Part shown: in pieces, positions 27,073 through 35,665 of the stretch
How the letters are laid out: the number at the start of each line of letters is the position of its first letter
Numbering within the stretch: the first letter of the stretch is position 1
Assembly (NCBI GenBank): GCA_934202095.1
Contig: CAKPXN010000001.1
Span: forward strand, 81,336-145,335
Length of the DNA stretch: 64,000 nt
Source of the DNA: an uncultured Veillonella sp.
GTDB lineage: Bacteria; Bacillota; Negativicutes; Veillonellales; Veillonellaceae
Direction of reading: 5' to 3'
The notes under the pieces: generated by a model
What the model was told of the DNA's origin: nothing
Seen by the model: only the letters and a program-made list of their open reading frames with translations
The model's database searches: none
Position numbers and translations under genes: made by a program

Positions 27073-27826
27073 AATCTATATCCTTAAATACATTAAATAC
27101 CACTTGTATTTTACTATTAGTTTCTTTTAAGTAAGTACGCACTGTATCAATAGCAATTCGGGCCGCTAATTCATTGGGAAATCTAAACTCACCTGTAGAA
27201 ATACAGCAAAATGCAATAGACTTCAAACTATAAGCATTGGCTAACTCCAAGCAAGATCGATAACACGATGCCAATTGTTCTTGTTCTAACTCTGTAACAG
27301 TATCATAAATAATAGGTCCAACCGTATGAATAACATGACTGGCTGGTAAATTATAACCATAAGTCATGCGTGCAACACCCGTCTTTTCAGGCATATCCAT
27401 ATATTCAATCATACGAGCACAGGCCATACGCAGTTCAATGCCGGCAAAGGTATGAATGGCATTATCAATACATTTGTGATTAGGTGCAAAGCAACCGAGC
27501 AACTGATTATTAGCGGCATTAACTATAGCCTTTACTGCTAGACGCGTAATATCACCTTGCCACAAATATATCTGAGGTTCCCGCTCTTCCATATCACTGA
27601 GCGTTACAATACCTTTTTCATGAGCCAATTCATTTAAATACTCATCTTGTACCTTCATCCACTCTGCTGGCATAGATCCTGCAGGGCGAATATTACAAAG
27701 AGACCTAAATAATGTAAACTGTTCTGCTTCATCATTAGGGATTTCAATATGTTCGTCTTTATATTTCTCTGTATATTCTTCTACTAATCCTTTTACAAGA
27801 TAAATTAAACGTTCTTGCTGTATCAT
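27044..27826 (-). CDS. Zinc-containing macrodomain protein (Zn-Macro), putative ADP-ribosyl hydrolase
   Basis: This 260-residue protein has an N-terminal helical region of about 80 residues followed by a macrodomain. The macrodomain has GDITRL (91-96), AIVNAANNQLLG (101-112), the zinc-site Cys/His set GCFAPNHKCIDNAIH (Cys112, His117, Cys119) and STGEFRFP (210-217) as the ADP-ribose phosphate loop. These features mark the Zn-Macro class that removes ADP-ribose added by SirTM. It is translated just before, and overlaps, the SirTM gene, so writer and eraser are made together. AGGAG precedes the ATG. Confidence 0.85.
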   Translation of the reverse strand: MIQQERLIYLVKGLVEEYTEKYKDEHIEIPNDEAEQFTLFRSLCNIRPAGSMPAEWMKVQDEYLNELAHEKGIVTLSDMEEREPQIYLWQGDITRLAVKAIVNAANNQLLGCFAPNHKCIDNAIHTFAGIELRMACARMIEYMDMPEKTGVARMTYGYNLPASHVIHTVGPIIYDTVTELEQEQLASCYRSCLELANAYSLKSIAFCCISTGEFRFPNELAARIAIDTVRTYLKETNSKIQVVFNVFKDIDYDIYNKLLG

Positions 27827-27872
27827 ACGTAACTCCTTATAAGCTATAAAGACTTTAACTTATTATATAACA

Positions 27873-27908
27873 AAAAACTGCTAGCACATAATTATATGCT
27901 AGCAGTAA
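27873..27908 (-). terminator. Intrinsic terminator after the ABM-domain gene
   Basis: Stem ACTGCTAGCA/TGCTAGCAGT with a run of T on the minus strand, 27 nt beyond the stop at 27935. The macrodomain transcript must start between this terminator and 27826. Confidence 0.88.
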
Positions 27909-27934
27909 CTTTACTGGTTATAGTATATCAATGA

Positions 27935-28702
27935 CTATGGTCTTATAAAAGATTGACCTCCATGATTTACTAGAATGTCTCCTTGCAACACTTTAGTAGT
28001 AACGCCTTGTAAACTACCTTGAATTTGACTCATCATGAAACGATATCCCGGGCTATTTACATGTTTATTGAAAGCTGATTCATCACTATAGATTTGAATT
28101 ACGTACCAGTGTGTTTTATTGTTTCTTTCACGCAATACATAACCTGCCTTATAGCCCGCATCATCACGAACAGCACGGTCAATATCTAATTGATATTGTT
28201 TTTGTACTGTATCTACTTCATTACCGTCTACTGTAAAATCTGTTAAGGTCACAACAGATTTACCATCATTAATCAAAGATAACGCATTTGGTTTTTCAAT
28301 CAATAACAAAGGCTGTACATCATACAATTTACGATTTGTCAGTTTAGAACCAACCTCGTTAATATAGTTTTGGAAATGCTCGGATTTGCGGTGTGTTTCT
28401 AAGGCAGCCGTATCTTTATATACCTCCACTATGTATGATTCAGATGGATTACCTTTTACATGAGCCACATTCATAGATAGTGTATTAGGTTCTTTCTCCA
28501 TAGAGGCTGTTAAATTCTGAATACCTACAGTATTATACGCACCTTGTAATTCAGCAGGTACTTGAAAACGATACAAACCTACAATAGGGGCTGTATCTAC
28601 TTGTTCTTGTTTATCAAATGTGAATGCTGCAAACGATGTGCTCACACCCAATATGGCAATAGCAGAAGTTAGCAAAATTCGTTTTATATATCGCTTACTC
28701 AT
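27935..28702 (-). CDS. Exported protein with two antibiotic-biosynthesis-monooxygenase (ABM)-like domains
   Basis: This is a 255-residue product with a clear Sec signal peptide (MSKRYIKRILLTSAIAILGV, cleavage near FAA). Two ferredoxin-like repeats follow. Repeat one contains YIVEVYKDTAALETHRKSEH (about residue 105) and repeat two WYVIQIYSDESAFNKHVNSP (about residue 210), both like the YgiN/ABM dimer-forming family. The longer frame begins 14 codons upstream, but AAGGAG fits the ATG at 28702. Cytosolic ABM proteins include quinol monooxygenases and IsdG-like haem-degrading enzymes. Export and a tandem arrangement in one chain are unusual. It starts 11 nt after the B12/radical-SAM gene, suggesting a joint function that I cannot name. 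Confidence 0.72.
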   Translation of the reverse strand: MSKRYIKRILLTSAIAILGVSTSFAAFTFDKQEQVDTAPIVGLYRFQVPAELQGAYNTVGIQNLTASMEKEPNTLSMNVAHVKGNPSESYIVEVYKDTAALETHRKSEHFQNYINEVGSKLTNRKLYDVQPLLLIEKPNALSLINDGKSVVTLTDFTVDGNEVDTVQKQYQLDIDRAVRDDAGYKAGYVLRERNNKTHWYVIQIYSDESAFNKHVNSPGYRFMMSQIQGSLQGVTTKVLQGDILVNHGGQSFIRP

Positions 28703-28713
28703 TAGTGACTCCT

Positions 28714-30054
28714 TTACATATATCTTGATAATTTCTCGGCCCACAAACCAATACGTTTATAAGTTAAAAGTTCACATACTTTTGATGTAAAATGGCCAAA
28801 TCTACGATAAAAGAAATTAAAGGTTAAATAGGCTGGTATCGTTCCGATAGTCTTAGGCATACGACGGAATATATTTCTTATGGAATATAACTCTTGATAT
28901 ATCCACAAATATCCTTCTTCTAATTCCTCTTTAGACATACCAAGCGGCGTCACAACCACATGAGACGTATTATATCTAGATAAGTCATGATCAAAAATTC
29001 TATTTTGTTCTTCCATTCTTTTGTAGAATTCAGTCCCAGGATACGGTGTAACAATATGTGATGTAATGGTATCAATTTTCTGGCTAATAATCCAATCTAA
29101 TGTATTTTTAAATGTCTCTGGCGTGTCTCCATCTAGACCAAATACAAAGCTAGCATTGACCATAATGCCACGCTTATGTAATTCACTAATAAGTCTTTCA
29201 AACTCTTCACGATTATTTTGCATTTTATGAACACTAGATAAAGACTGAGGACTGATACTTTCAAAACCAATAAATAAACTCTGACAACCAGTTTCTTTCA
29301 TCAAATCCATTAATTCAGGGTATTGTCCTATTTTCATAGTGACCGCTGCATTCCAGTTTAATTTTAAAGGTTTAATACACTCTAAAAACTGTTTAGTCCA
29401 AGAAATGTTCCCAATAAAATTATCATCAATAAACATAATATGTTTTGTACCTAGTTTCTTGATATCTGCTAACACATCATCTATATTACGATTAATATAT
29501 TGATGAGTACCAGAACTATTATAGCAAAAATCACATTTATGGGGGCAACTACGACTTGTAGAAACAATGTTATACCATAAATAATCTGTTTTATCTATCA
29601 TGTCATATGCAGGCGCTACAATATCATCCCCAGAAGTTAAAGGCTTAGATACATATTCAGATTGTAATCTATTATGTTTCATGTCCTCTATAATTTGAGG
29701 CCATGTATTTTCTGCAAAACCAATACATAAGCTATCAAATGCATCCTTAGGCACAGAACTAGACGCAGTTGTGATATGTATGCCACCAGCAATAACCTTA
29801 ACACCTTTTTGTCTATATATAGATGCAATTTCAATAGCTCTAGGTAAAACGTCAACTGTAACTGCTATGCCTACCAAGTCAGGCACATCATCAAAATTAA
29901 TAGGTCTAATATTTTCATTTTCAATTGTAACGTCACAATCATGCCGAATAATATTAGCTACCGTCAACAATCCTAAATGAGGAGACATGCGTATTTTTAA
30001 ATCTGTATCCATAGGACGTTTTAACATACGCGGTTGAATCAATTTAACTTTCAT
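28714..30054 (-). CDS. B12-binding-domain radical SAM protein
   Basis: This is a 446-residue protein with an N-terminal Rossmann-like cobalamin-binding domain (1 to about 140, no Asp-x-His-x-x-Gly motif). A radical SAM core follows with CPHKCDFCYN (Cys 170, 174, 177) and IMFIDDNFIGN, and a C-terminal extension of about 100 residues. Family members carry out methylations or ring rearrangements on natural products, lipids or tetrapyrroles. The substrate here is not predictable. AGAGGT precedes the ATG. It is directly upstream of the exported ABM-domain gene, probably in one transcript. Confidence 0.82.
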   Translation of the reverse strand: MKVKLIQPRMLKRPMDTDLKIRMSPHLGLLTVANIIRHDCDVTIENENIRPINFDDVPDLVGIAVTVDVLPRAIEIASIYRQKGVKVIAGGIHITTASSSVPKDAFDSLCIGFAENTWPQIIEDMKHNRLQSEYVSKPLTSGDDIVAPAYDMIDKTDYLWYNIVSTSRSCPHKCDFCYNSSGTHQYINRNIDDVLADIKKLGTKHIMFIDDNFIGNISWTKQFLECIKPLKLNWNAAVTMKIGQYPELMDLMKETGCQSLFIGFESISPQSLSSVHKMQNNREEFERLISELHKRGIMVNASFVFGLDGDTPETFKNTLDWIISQKIDTITSHIVTPYPGTEFYKRMEEQNRIFDHDLSRYNTSHVVVTPLGMSKEELEEGYLWIYQELYSIRNIFRRMPKTIGTIPAYLTFNFFYRRFGHFTSKVCELLTYKRIGLWAEKLSRYM

Positions 30055-30075
30055 GTAAAACCTCTTATGTTACCT

Positions 30076-30561
30076 TTATATTGTTATATATTCTATTGTT
30101 GTACCATGCTCCTCTATAAGTTTAACAAGGTCTCTTCCTTGTAACCACACGGTCGCATCATTTTGATTGGGATGTATACCAATAAGATTATCCTTGTAAT
30201 CCTCATCAATATAATAGTGAACCTTACGCTCTTCGTCGTTGAGCAAGCAGAATGGAGAGACATGACCAGGTTTAACCTTTAATATATCCCAAAGCTCTTC
30301 TTCAGAACCAAAGGAAATCTTTTTAAGATTATGGTCCTTACGAAACTGTTTCAAATCCACACGCTTTGAGCCGCGTACAGTAATTAAATAGTAATGCTCC
30401 CTCTTATGGTCACGGATAAATAAATTCTTCGCATCCCATTCTGGATATGGCAGTTCTACATCTGGTTTATCATCCATACTAAATAGCGGTGCGTGATCCG
30501 TAACTTCAAAATCGATATGATGGTCACGCAAACAATCATATACGCCTTGTTTATCTAACAT
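30076..30561 (-). CDS. Prolyl-tRNA editing protein (ProX/PrdX, YbaK-like)
   Basis: This is a 161-residue free-standing editing domain. It has the FEVTDHAPLFSMDD N-terminus, a KNLFIRDHKREHYYLITV strand pair with the conserved Lys, and KPGHVSPFCLLND (the G-x-x-SP-F motif). It is predicted to hydrolyse mischarged Ala-tRNA(Pro) in trans, as known for ProXp-ala/PrdX. AGAGGT precedes the ATG. It is the last gene before the B12/radical-SAM gene on the strand and is separated from the DMP19 gene by about 60 nt. Confidence 0.88.
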   Translation of the reverse strand: MLDKQGVYDCLRDHHIDFEVTDHAPLFSMDDKPDVELPYPEWDAKNLFIRDHKREHYYLITVRGSKRVDLKQFRKDHNLKKISFGSEEELWDILKVKPGHVSPFCLLNDEERKVHYYIDEDYKDNLIGIHPNQNDATVWLQGRDLVKLIEEHGTTIEYITI

Positions 30562-30622
30562 GTAATACCTCTAATACTTATATTGTTAGTGAAAGTAGCA
30601 CTTAAATGCTATATCACTACAT

Positions 30623-31645
30623 TTATTCTGGAACTTTATAGGTCCCATCAAATACAAATAATTCAGGATGTTCATGTACGAATGTGTCTTCATAGATTCC
30701 ATCATATTCATACACTACATCATCTTTTTTATCGAGGAAATCAAACAATTCATCCTCATTTTCCCAATCTTTTAAAATGTTCCATCGCTCTTCCCTATCA
30801 AATGGAACGGAACCACCAAAGTAATCGATGACGGATTGTAAATTATCCGCAAGTATATCCATCTTAAAGAGACGTAAACCTTTTAAAGCATCTTCCCATA
30901 CAATACCGGTAGAATTATAGAAGAATTGGTGATGACCACCATTATTAACCTCTGCAAAGTACCAAGATATAGCATTAAGATAGCGTTGTTCTACGGTAAA
31001 GCCTTTTGCAGATTCTATATAATCATCATATGAGCCATATATATTAATAGTCCAATACATGGGCTCATTAATGGTCCACACATCGTCTGTAGCCATGATT
31101 TCCTCAACCGTGATGGTGCGATGACGAGGTACACCTTTACGTTTCTTCTTTTTCTTTGCTACATATTCATTATAAGCAGAACACAATTCAGGATAATCAG
31201 CTTCACATCTTTCAAAATCCATTTGCGAATAGCACATATCAATTACTTCAAAACAGTACGATTTTATATCATCTAGTTTCGCTTCCGTAGCTAAACGTAC
31301 ACCTTGATCTACTAATCTTAGCATCTGTTGCATAGTATCCGATGTGTATGATTCATTATTATCTAAGACAATAGCTCCATACGCATAGGCACAGCGATAA
31401 TACCACACCGCATCACGATACGCTTCATCAATAGATTCTAATACCTTAATAGCCTCTTTTTCATTGTTATTATTGTTATAAGCTCGACCAAGCTCACCTA
31501 ACAGAGGTACAGATAAATTCTCTATGCCCACATCAGTTAACACATCAATAATAATTTCTACATTTCCAGAATCATTAAGCTCTTTAATGGTTTGTAATTG
31601 CTCCTCATCAGAAAATGCTTTAAATTGTTCAACCGTTAATGCCAT
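30623..31645 (-). CDS. TPR-like module fused to DMP19 (DUF4375) domain
   Basis: This is a 340-residue cytosolic protein. The first 160 or so residues form a helical TPR-like module (LGELGRAYNNNNNEKEAIKV, YRDAVWYYRCAYAYGAIVLD) that is clearly homologous to the middle of the neighbouring 503-residue protein. A Lys-rich linker (KKKKKRKG) leads to a DMP19/DUF4375 domain with YLNAISWYFAEVNNGGHHQF followed by FYNSTG. DMP19-type domains occur widely in bacteria, often near toxin-immunity genes, with no established biochemistry. The open frame starts 6 codons earlier, but AGGATG better fits the ATG at 31645. It is part of a run of eight co-directional accessory genes. Confidence 0.78.
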   Translation of the reverse strand: MALTVEQFKAFSDEEQLQTIKELNDSGNVEIIIDVLTDVGIENLSVPLLGELGRAYNNNNNEKEAIKVLESIDEAYRDAVWYYRCAYAYGAIVLDNNESYTSDTMQQMLRLVDQGVRLATEAKLDDIKSYCFEVIDMCYSQMDFERCEADYPELCSAYNEYVAKKKKKRKGVPRHRTITVEEIMATDDVWTINEPMYWTINIYGSYDDYIESAKGFTVEQRYLNAISWYFAEVNNGGHHQFFYNSTGIVWEDALKGLRLFKMDILADNLQSVIDYFGGSVPFDREERWNILKDWENEDELFDFLDKKDDVVYEYDGIYEDTFVHEHPELFVFDGTYKVPE

Positions 31646-31701
31646 TATGTCACATCCTGTCATATTATAAATATATTATTATAATTAACATTGTCTAGAA
31701 G

Positions 31702-33213
31702 CTAGCTACCACAAATAATATAGAATACTGGTATACCGTCTTCATTATCTATTAGACCATATCCTTCACATTCATGGCCTTCGTATTCAATACCTTCAAA
31801 GAATACATGATCGCCCAATTCTTTATTGGCCATCAAATTGTGCAATTTAAAGAGTAATTCTTCTCTAGTAAAATATGTACCATTATCCGCAACAAGATGA
31901 GCCATAATTTCTACCTGCCACATGCCATCTTCTTTATCTTCTTCGAATAACTCTTCATCGGTAACACGTTCATTATCAAAAAGTTGGTCTAAACTTTCAA
32001 TCCAAGCTTCATAGGTTACTAGAATTTCAGGTTCTTCTAATCTATCATCGTCATCTGCCTCATCATCTGTATATTTCTTTACATTTTCATTGTATTCTTT
32101 GGCAAACTCTTCTCTGCTATATGTTTGCTTATTAAATACCCAATGTACTACATCATATGTAGGATAGTTATCTTCTTCGTATTCATTAACATCTTCAATC
32201 TGTTTATCTTCTGTAGTCTCTTTACTATTTTTCTTATCAAAGAGATTCTTAATGGTTTCAAATATCACAGGATAATCCTCCTTATACTCTTTTGGCTTAA
32301 TTTTAGATAGGTGATATTTTACCACTTCACAGCACCAAACAAGCTGTTTATCTAAGTGAGCTTCTTTCGTCACTTTTATGCCCGTCTCTATTAACTGTAA
32401 TGCTTTCTGCACATGTTCAGATTCGTAGCTTTCACCAATAGCTAACATCCCATGAGCATAACCACAACGATAATACCAAGACCAATCGCGATGTGCCTCA
32501 TCTATACGATTAAATAAGTCAATAGCCTCTCTTGCTCGGCCATTATTGTTATACATACGTCCTAAGGTGCTTAATAGTATAGGGGACAAATTATCGATAC
32601 CGATGTTAGTTAACAGCTCCATCGCACGCTTGATATCAATCCCCTCTTGTTCATTAAGGAGCTTAACCTTTTCCGCATCACTTAATTCTTGAAACTCTTC
32701 ATCCGTAATGTCTTCTATACTGAAATATAAGTTCTTAATAAAGTCACCAAAATTATCTGCTAACGGAGTAATTGAGTAATCACATTCTTGATCTACACGT
32801 ACAACCTTAGGCTCACCGGTAGGACCACATTCACGATAATCTAGGAAAATCATATCATGCCCACCAGAAATCGTATCGGCTACAACGATACCGATAGGAG
32901 GATATTTTACTTTTGAAATCCAAAATTCATTACCCATCTCACCTAAAAGAGAGTATTTTTTATCTCTATCGATGCCATATATTCCTGTTATATATACACA
33001 ATCGTCATCATCGTTAATAAAACAATTCTTATTTACTACACCACCATTATGGTTTTTAAGTAGCTCTATATATGCTGCCGGCAATGTATAGCCTAGCTCA
33101 GCTTCAGTAGCCTTAATATCCTCATCGGTAACATCTCTACCGATATAGGACTCACATGCATAATCAGTGTCTTTCCAAAATCCAGTCCAATTGAAATCTC
33201 TTAGATTACTCAT
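31702..33213 (-). CDS. SUKH (SMI1/KNR4) domain fused to TPR-like module and unknown C-terminal domain
   Basis: This is a 503-residue acidic protein. Residues 1 to about 165 form a SUKH-1 domain (LGYTLPAAYIELLKNHNGGV, then GNEFWISKVKYPPIGIV and HDMIFLDYRECG), a fold best known from immunity proteins against polymorphic nuclease toxins. Residues about 175-325 repeat the helical module of the gene at 30623 (LSTLGRMYNNNGRAREAIDL, HRDWSWYYRCGYAHGMLAIG). A very acidic linker and a C-terminal domain (about 345-503) that I do not recognise follow. GGAGAG precedes the ATG. No toxin gene is adjacent. Confidence 0.8.
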   Translation of the reverse strand: MSNLRDFNWTGFWKDTDYACESYIGRDVTDEDIKATEAELGYTLPAAYIELLKNHNGGVVNKNCFINDDDDCVYITGIYGIDRDKKYSLLGEMGNEFWISKVKYPPIGIVVADTISGGHDMIFLDYRECGPTGEPKVVRVDQECDYSITPLADNFGDFIKNLYFSIEDITDEEFQELSDAEKVKLLNEQEGIDIKRAMELLTNIGIDNLSPILLSTLGRMYNNNGRAREAIDLFNRIDEAHRDWSWYYRCGYAHGMLAIGESYESEHVQKALQLIETGIKVTKEAHLDKQLVWCCEVVKYHLSKIKPKEYKEDYPVIFETIKNLFDKKNSKETTEDKQIEDVNEYEEDNYPTYDVVHWVFNKQTYSREEFAKEYNENVKKYTDDEADDDDRLEEPEILVTYEAWIESLDQLFDNERVTDEELFEEDKEDGMWQVEIMAHLVADNGTYFTREELLFKLHNLMANKELGDHVFFEGIEYEGHECEGYGLIDNEDGIPVFYIICGS

Positions 33214-33243
33214 AATACTCTCTCCTAGCCAAATAGATATAAT

Positions 33244-33714
33244 CTAACCACATTGTATGTCATCAATGGAATATTTTTTTATTAAAGCTTTCACCTCGCG
33301 TCGTATCAATATGGTATCTACCATATAGGAAACAATGATATAAGGAGATGCATTTATAATCGCTATAGGCGCTAATATAATTGCTACCCATAATAGATCT
33401 AAAGGATATGCATACCACTTAATATCTATGGTATTTAAAATCGGTATAACATAGTCTATAACGCTTAATTCCCATTGCATTAACGGGTTTAGGTCCTCAC
33501 TTGTTCCTACTAACCAAGCGAAGATGACCCCAAAAAGCAAAAAATATAATATTCCGATGGGAATTAATATCTTCGCTCGCCTTTTTAATAGATTACGACA
33601 AATCTCATCTTCTTCCTCTGGTGTTACATCATATACCATATTACATTGAATCTGTATTCGTCTAAATCGATAGCGAATATACTTATACAAAATGTTATTC
33701 GGTGTGTATAGCAT
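33244..33714 (-). CDS. Small membrane protein, uncharacterised
   Basis: This is a 156-residue protein with two hydrophobic stretches (ILIPIGILYFLLFGVIFAWL near residue 50 and a longer one near residues 105-130) and basic, charged ends, so a two- or three-helix inner-membrane protein. The open frame extends to a TTG nine codons upstream, but CGGAG is spaced 6 nt before the ATG at 33714. It lies between the SUKH gene and two small genes in the accessory run. Membrane-bound immunity proteins of similar size exist for pore-forming or lipid-targeting toxins, but nothing in the sequence shows this. Confidence 0.65.
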   Translation of the reverse strand: MLYTPNNILYKYIRYRFRRIQIQCNMVYDVTPEEEDEICRNLLKRRAKILIPIGILYFLLFGVIFAWLVGTSEDLNPLMQWELSVIDYVIPILNTIDIKWYAYPLDLLWVAIILAPIAIINASPYIIVSYMVDTILIRREVKALIKKYSIDDIQCG

Positions 33715-33764
33715 AATAGACTCCGCATGTAAGAGACTCAATAACTAAAATATATAAGAATATA

Positions 33765-34124
33765 TCATCCATCTATAGCAAAATAATGCAAATCTGTAAA
33801 TTCATCATCCCAAAACGTAAAGGAAAAGATGTGTGTATCATCAAAGGATTGCTCACAATAGGTTACAGCATCTCGCTCTGGTTCAATAATAGGCATACCT
33901 ATCCGTGTTTTCACCTCATCAATAGTGACATCTCCATAATAATCTCGTATTTCGTTATAAATGAAAGTAACAATGGAATCTATATTCTTATGATAATTAG
34001 TAGCTAATAATTTAGCAGTATCTACATTAGCTTCTGTTGGAATCTCATCCCAACAAAATTGTATTCCTTCATAGGTCAATGTATATTGCCTTAACTGTTC
34101 ATCATATATTACAGGATTAGTCAT
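33765..34124 (-). CDS. Small uncharacterised cytosolic protein
   Basis: This is a 119-residue acidic protein with a mixed alpha/beta pattern. It has a helical middle (TAKLLATNYHKNIDSIVTFI) and C-terminal beta-strands (HIFSFTFWDDEFTDLHYFAI). There is no signal peptide or membrane segment, and I do not recognise a domain. Its start overlaps the end of the upstream 139-residue gene by 8 nt, so the two are translationally coupled and may act as a pair. It sits within the immunity-like array. Confidence 0.65.
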   Translation of the reverse strand: MTNPVIYDEQLRQYTLTYEGIQFCWDEIPTEANVDTAKLLATNYHKNIDSIVTFIYNEIRDYYGDVTIDEVKTRIGMPIIEPERDAVTYCEQSFDDTHIFSFTFWDDEFTDLHYFAIDG

Positions 34125-34536
34125 CGTTTTTACCCATTACATAGCTTTCCATCTTCGGTCTTAAATCTAGTACGGTGTCCCAATCATCTAATGATGGGAC
34201 CTTATGATGTGCAATAAATTCTTCTATAATCTGGAGTGCCTCTTGATGGCCTAGCTCATTTTTACCATATATGATGGCACCTTGCTCACCATCATTGGTT
34301 ACACTTATCTCGATATGTAATAATTCTGTATGTTGGTCACTACAAACTTGTACGAAGTTATATAGCTTATCATCTACTGAAATAGCTTTTGGTGGTGAAA
34401 CAATTAGAAAATCTATGTCGTTATCTTGAATCGAATACAGATTTTGCTCTACTTCTTTCAAAGTTATACCTTCATATTTGTACTCACCTACATCAATTGA
34501 CCAATCCGTATATGTTTTCTCAAAGGTATCTGTCAT
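34117..34536 (-). CDS. Small uncharacterised cytosolic protein
   Basis: This is a 139-residue acidic protein with predicted strands (YKYEGITLKEVEQNLYSI, DFLIVSPPKAISVDDKLYNF, LLHIEISVTNDGEQGAIIYG) and a helix (ALQIIEEFIAHHK). It is soluble, with no recognised family. Size, acidity and context fit a typical immunity-type protein, but that is inference. AAAGGAGAGG precedes the ATG. Overlap with the next gene suggests a functional pair. Confidence 0.65.
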   Translation of the reverse strand: MTDTFEKTYTDWSIDVGEYKYEGITLKEVEQNLYSIQDNDIDFLIVSPPKAISVDDKLYNFVQVCSDQHTELLHIEISVTNDGEQGAIIYGKNELGHQEALQIIEEFIAHHKVPSLDDWDTVLDLRPKMESYVMGKNDD

Positions 34537-34564
34537 ATGTATCGCCTCTCCTTTACGATATACA

Positions 34565-35626
34565 TTAGAATAAGATCTCTAATTGGCCTACCATGTCTTT
34601 TATAAACTCGTCAAATTTACAAAGCTCTCGTAGTTCTTGGTGCTCTATATCATAACAAGAAATCTTCTTAGTTTTAGGGTCCCACACAATTTGATAATCG
34701 TTATACTCGCCTAACTCTTTAGTTAATCGCAATAGATTACGACGGCCCCACTTAAATGGAATTGTATCAAGTAAAGGTAAGAACTCTATAGAGATAAAAT
34801 CTGAGTCTGGCAATGCAAAGTAAAGATTATCTCCCTCTAAAAAGGATACTAACGCTTTTGGTAGTTTAAATGGTTTTAATTGATCCATTTTATTCTGTTT
34901 ATCATGGTACTCGGTAGGCTCTAAATTCTTAAAATACTCGGCCATTTCCATATCGCCCTTTTCAACAGCAATACTATAGGGACGCATACCATCCTTTTCC
35001 TTGATGGTCACATCAGCACCATGTTCTACTAGGTATTTACACATCTGTAAATCTACATAGCGGGCCGCTACGCACAATGGCGTTGGCTTAAAGGGATATA
35101 CTGAATCAGACTTATTGTAATTAATATCTACACCATTATTAATAAAAAAATCTAGAACCTCATAATTTTTATCTGTAATGGCATTTCTGAAAGCTTTACC
35201 GCCATATTTTTGTACTGTATGGCCTAAGTCATGAATAATTTGTAGGTTCTCATATTTCTTGCCATATAAGGCAGCTTGAAAAGCATCTACGTCCACAGAG
35301 TTCAAAGCGTGAATATTAGCACCTTGAGCCACAACATAGTCTATTATCTCTCGATTAGCATACCGTACAGCCAATAAGAAACTTGGATTTTCTTCATCAT
35401 TTAAATCTGCGCCATGTTCGACCAACCATTTTACACTTGTCAAACAGTCCTTCACTAACGCTAATTCTAAAGGTGAATACTCACTATACTTACCAATCTG
35501 TATAGGTTTATGAATATCCCAACCATTATTTAACGCGCTTTCAAGAGCACTTATATTTCCATTTATAATATATATCACTAAATCTGGTACAGATTCAAAA
35601 GAGCCTAAGTCCTTAAGATGTATCAT
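34565..35626 (-). CDS. Ankyrin-repeat protein
   Basis: This is a 353-residue protein with about six ankyrin repeats across residues 1-225 (SPLELALVKDCLTSVKWLVE, HGADLNDEENPSFLLAVRYA, TPLCVAARYVDLQMCKYLVE, HGADVTIKEKDGMRPYSIAV). A C-terminal region of about 120 residues follows that is not ankyrin and resembles no domain I know. No signal peptide. Ankyrin proteins mediate protein-protein binding and recur as immunity proteins next to polymorphic toxins (established knowledge). GGGAGAG precedes the ATG. It sits between the ADP-ribosylglycohydrolase gene and the two small genes. Confidence 0.85.
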   Translation of the reverse strand: MIHLKDLGSFESVPDLVIYIINGNISALESALNNGWDIHKPIQIGKYSEYSPLELALVKDCLTSVKWLVEHGADLNDEENPSFLLAVRYANREIIDYVVAQGANIHALNSVDVDAFQAALYGKKYENLQIIHDLGHTVQKYGGKAFRNAITDKNYEVLDFFINNGVDINYNKSDSVYPFKPTPLCVAARYVDLQMCKYLVEHGADVTIKEKDGMRPYSIAVEKGDMEMAEYFKNLEPTEYHDKQNKMDQLKPFKLPKALVSFLEGDNLYFALPDSDFISIEFLPLLDTIPFKWGRRNLLRLTKELGEYNDYQIVWDPKTKKISCYDIEHQELRELCKFDEFIKDMVGQLEILF

Positions 35627-35665
35627 GTATCTCTCCCTTATAATACGACCTTATTAACCAATAAG

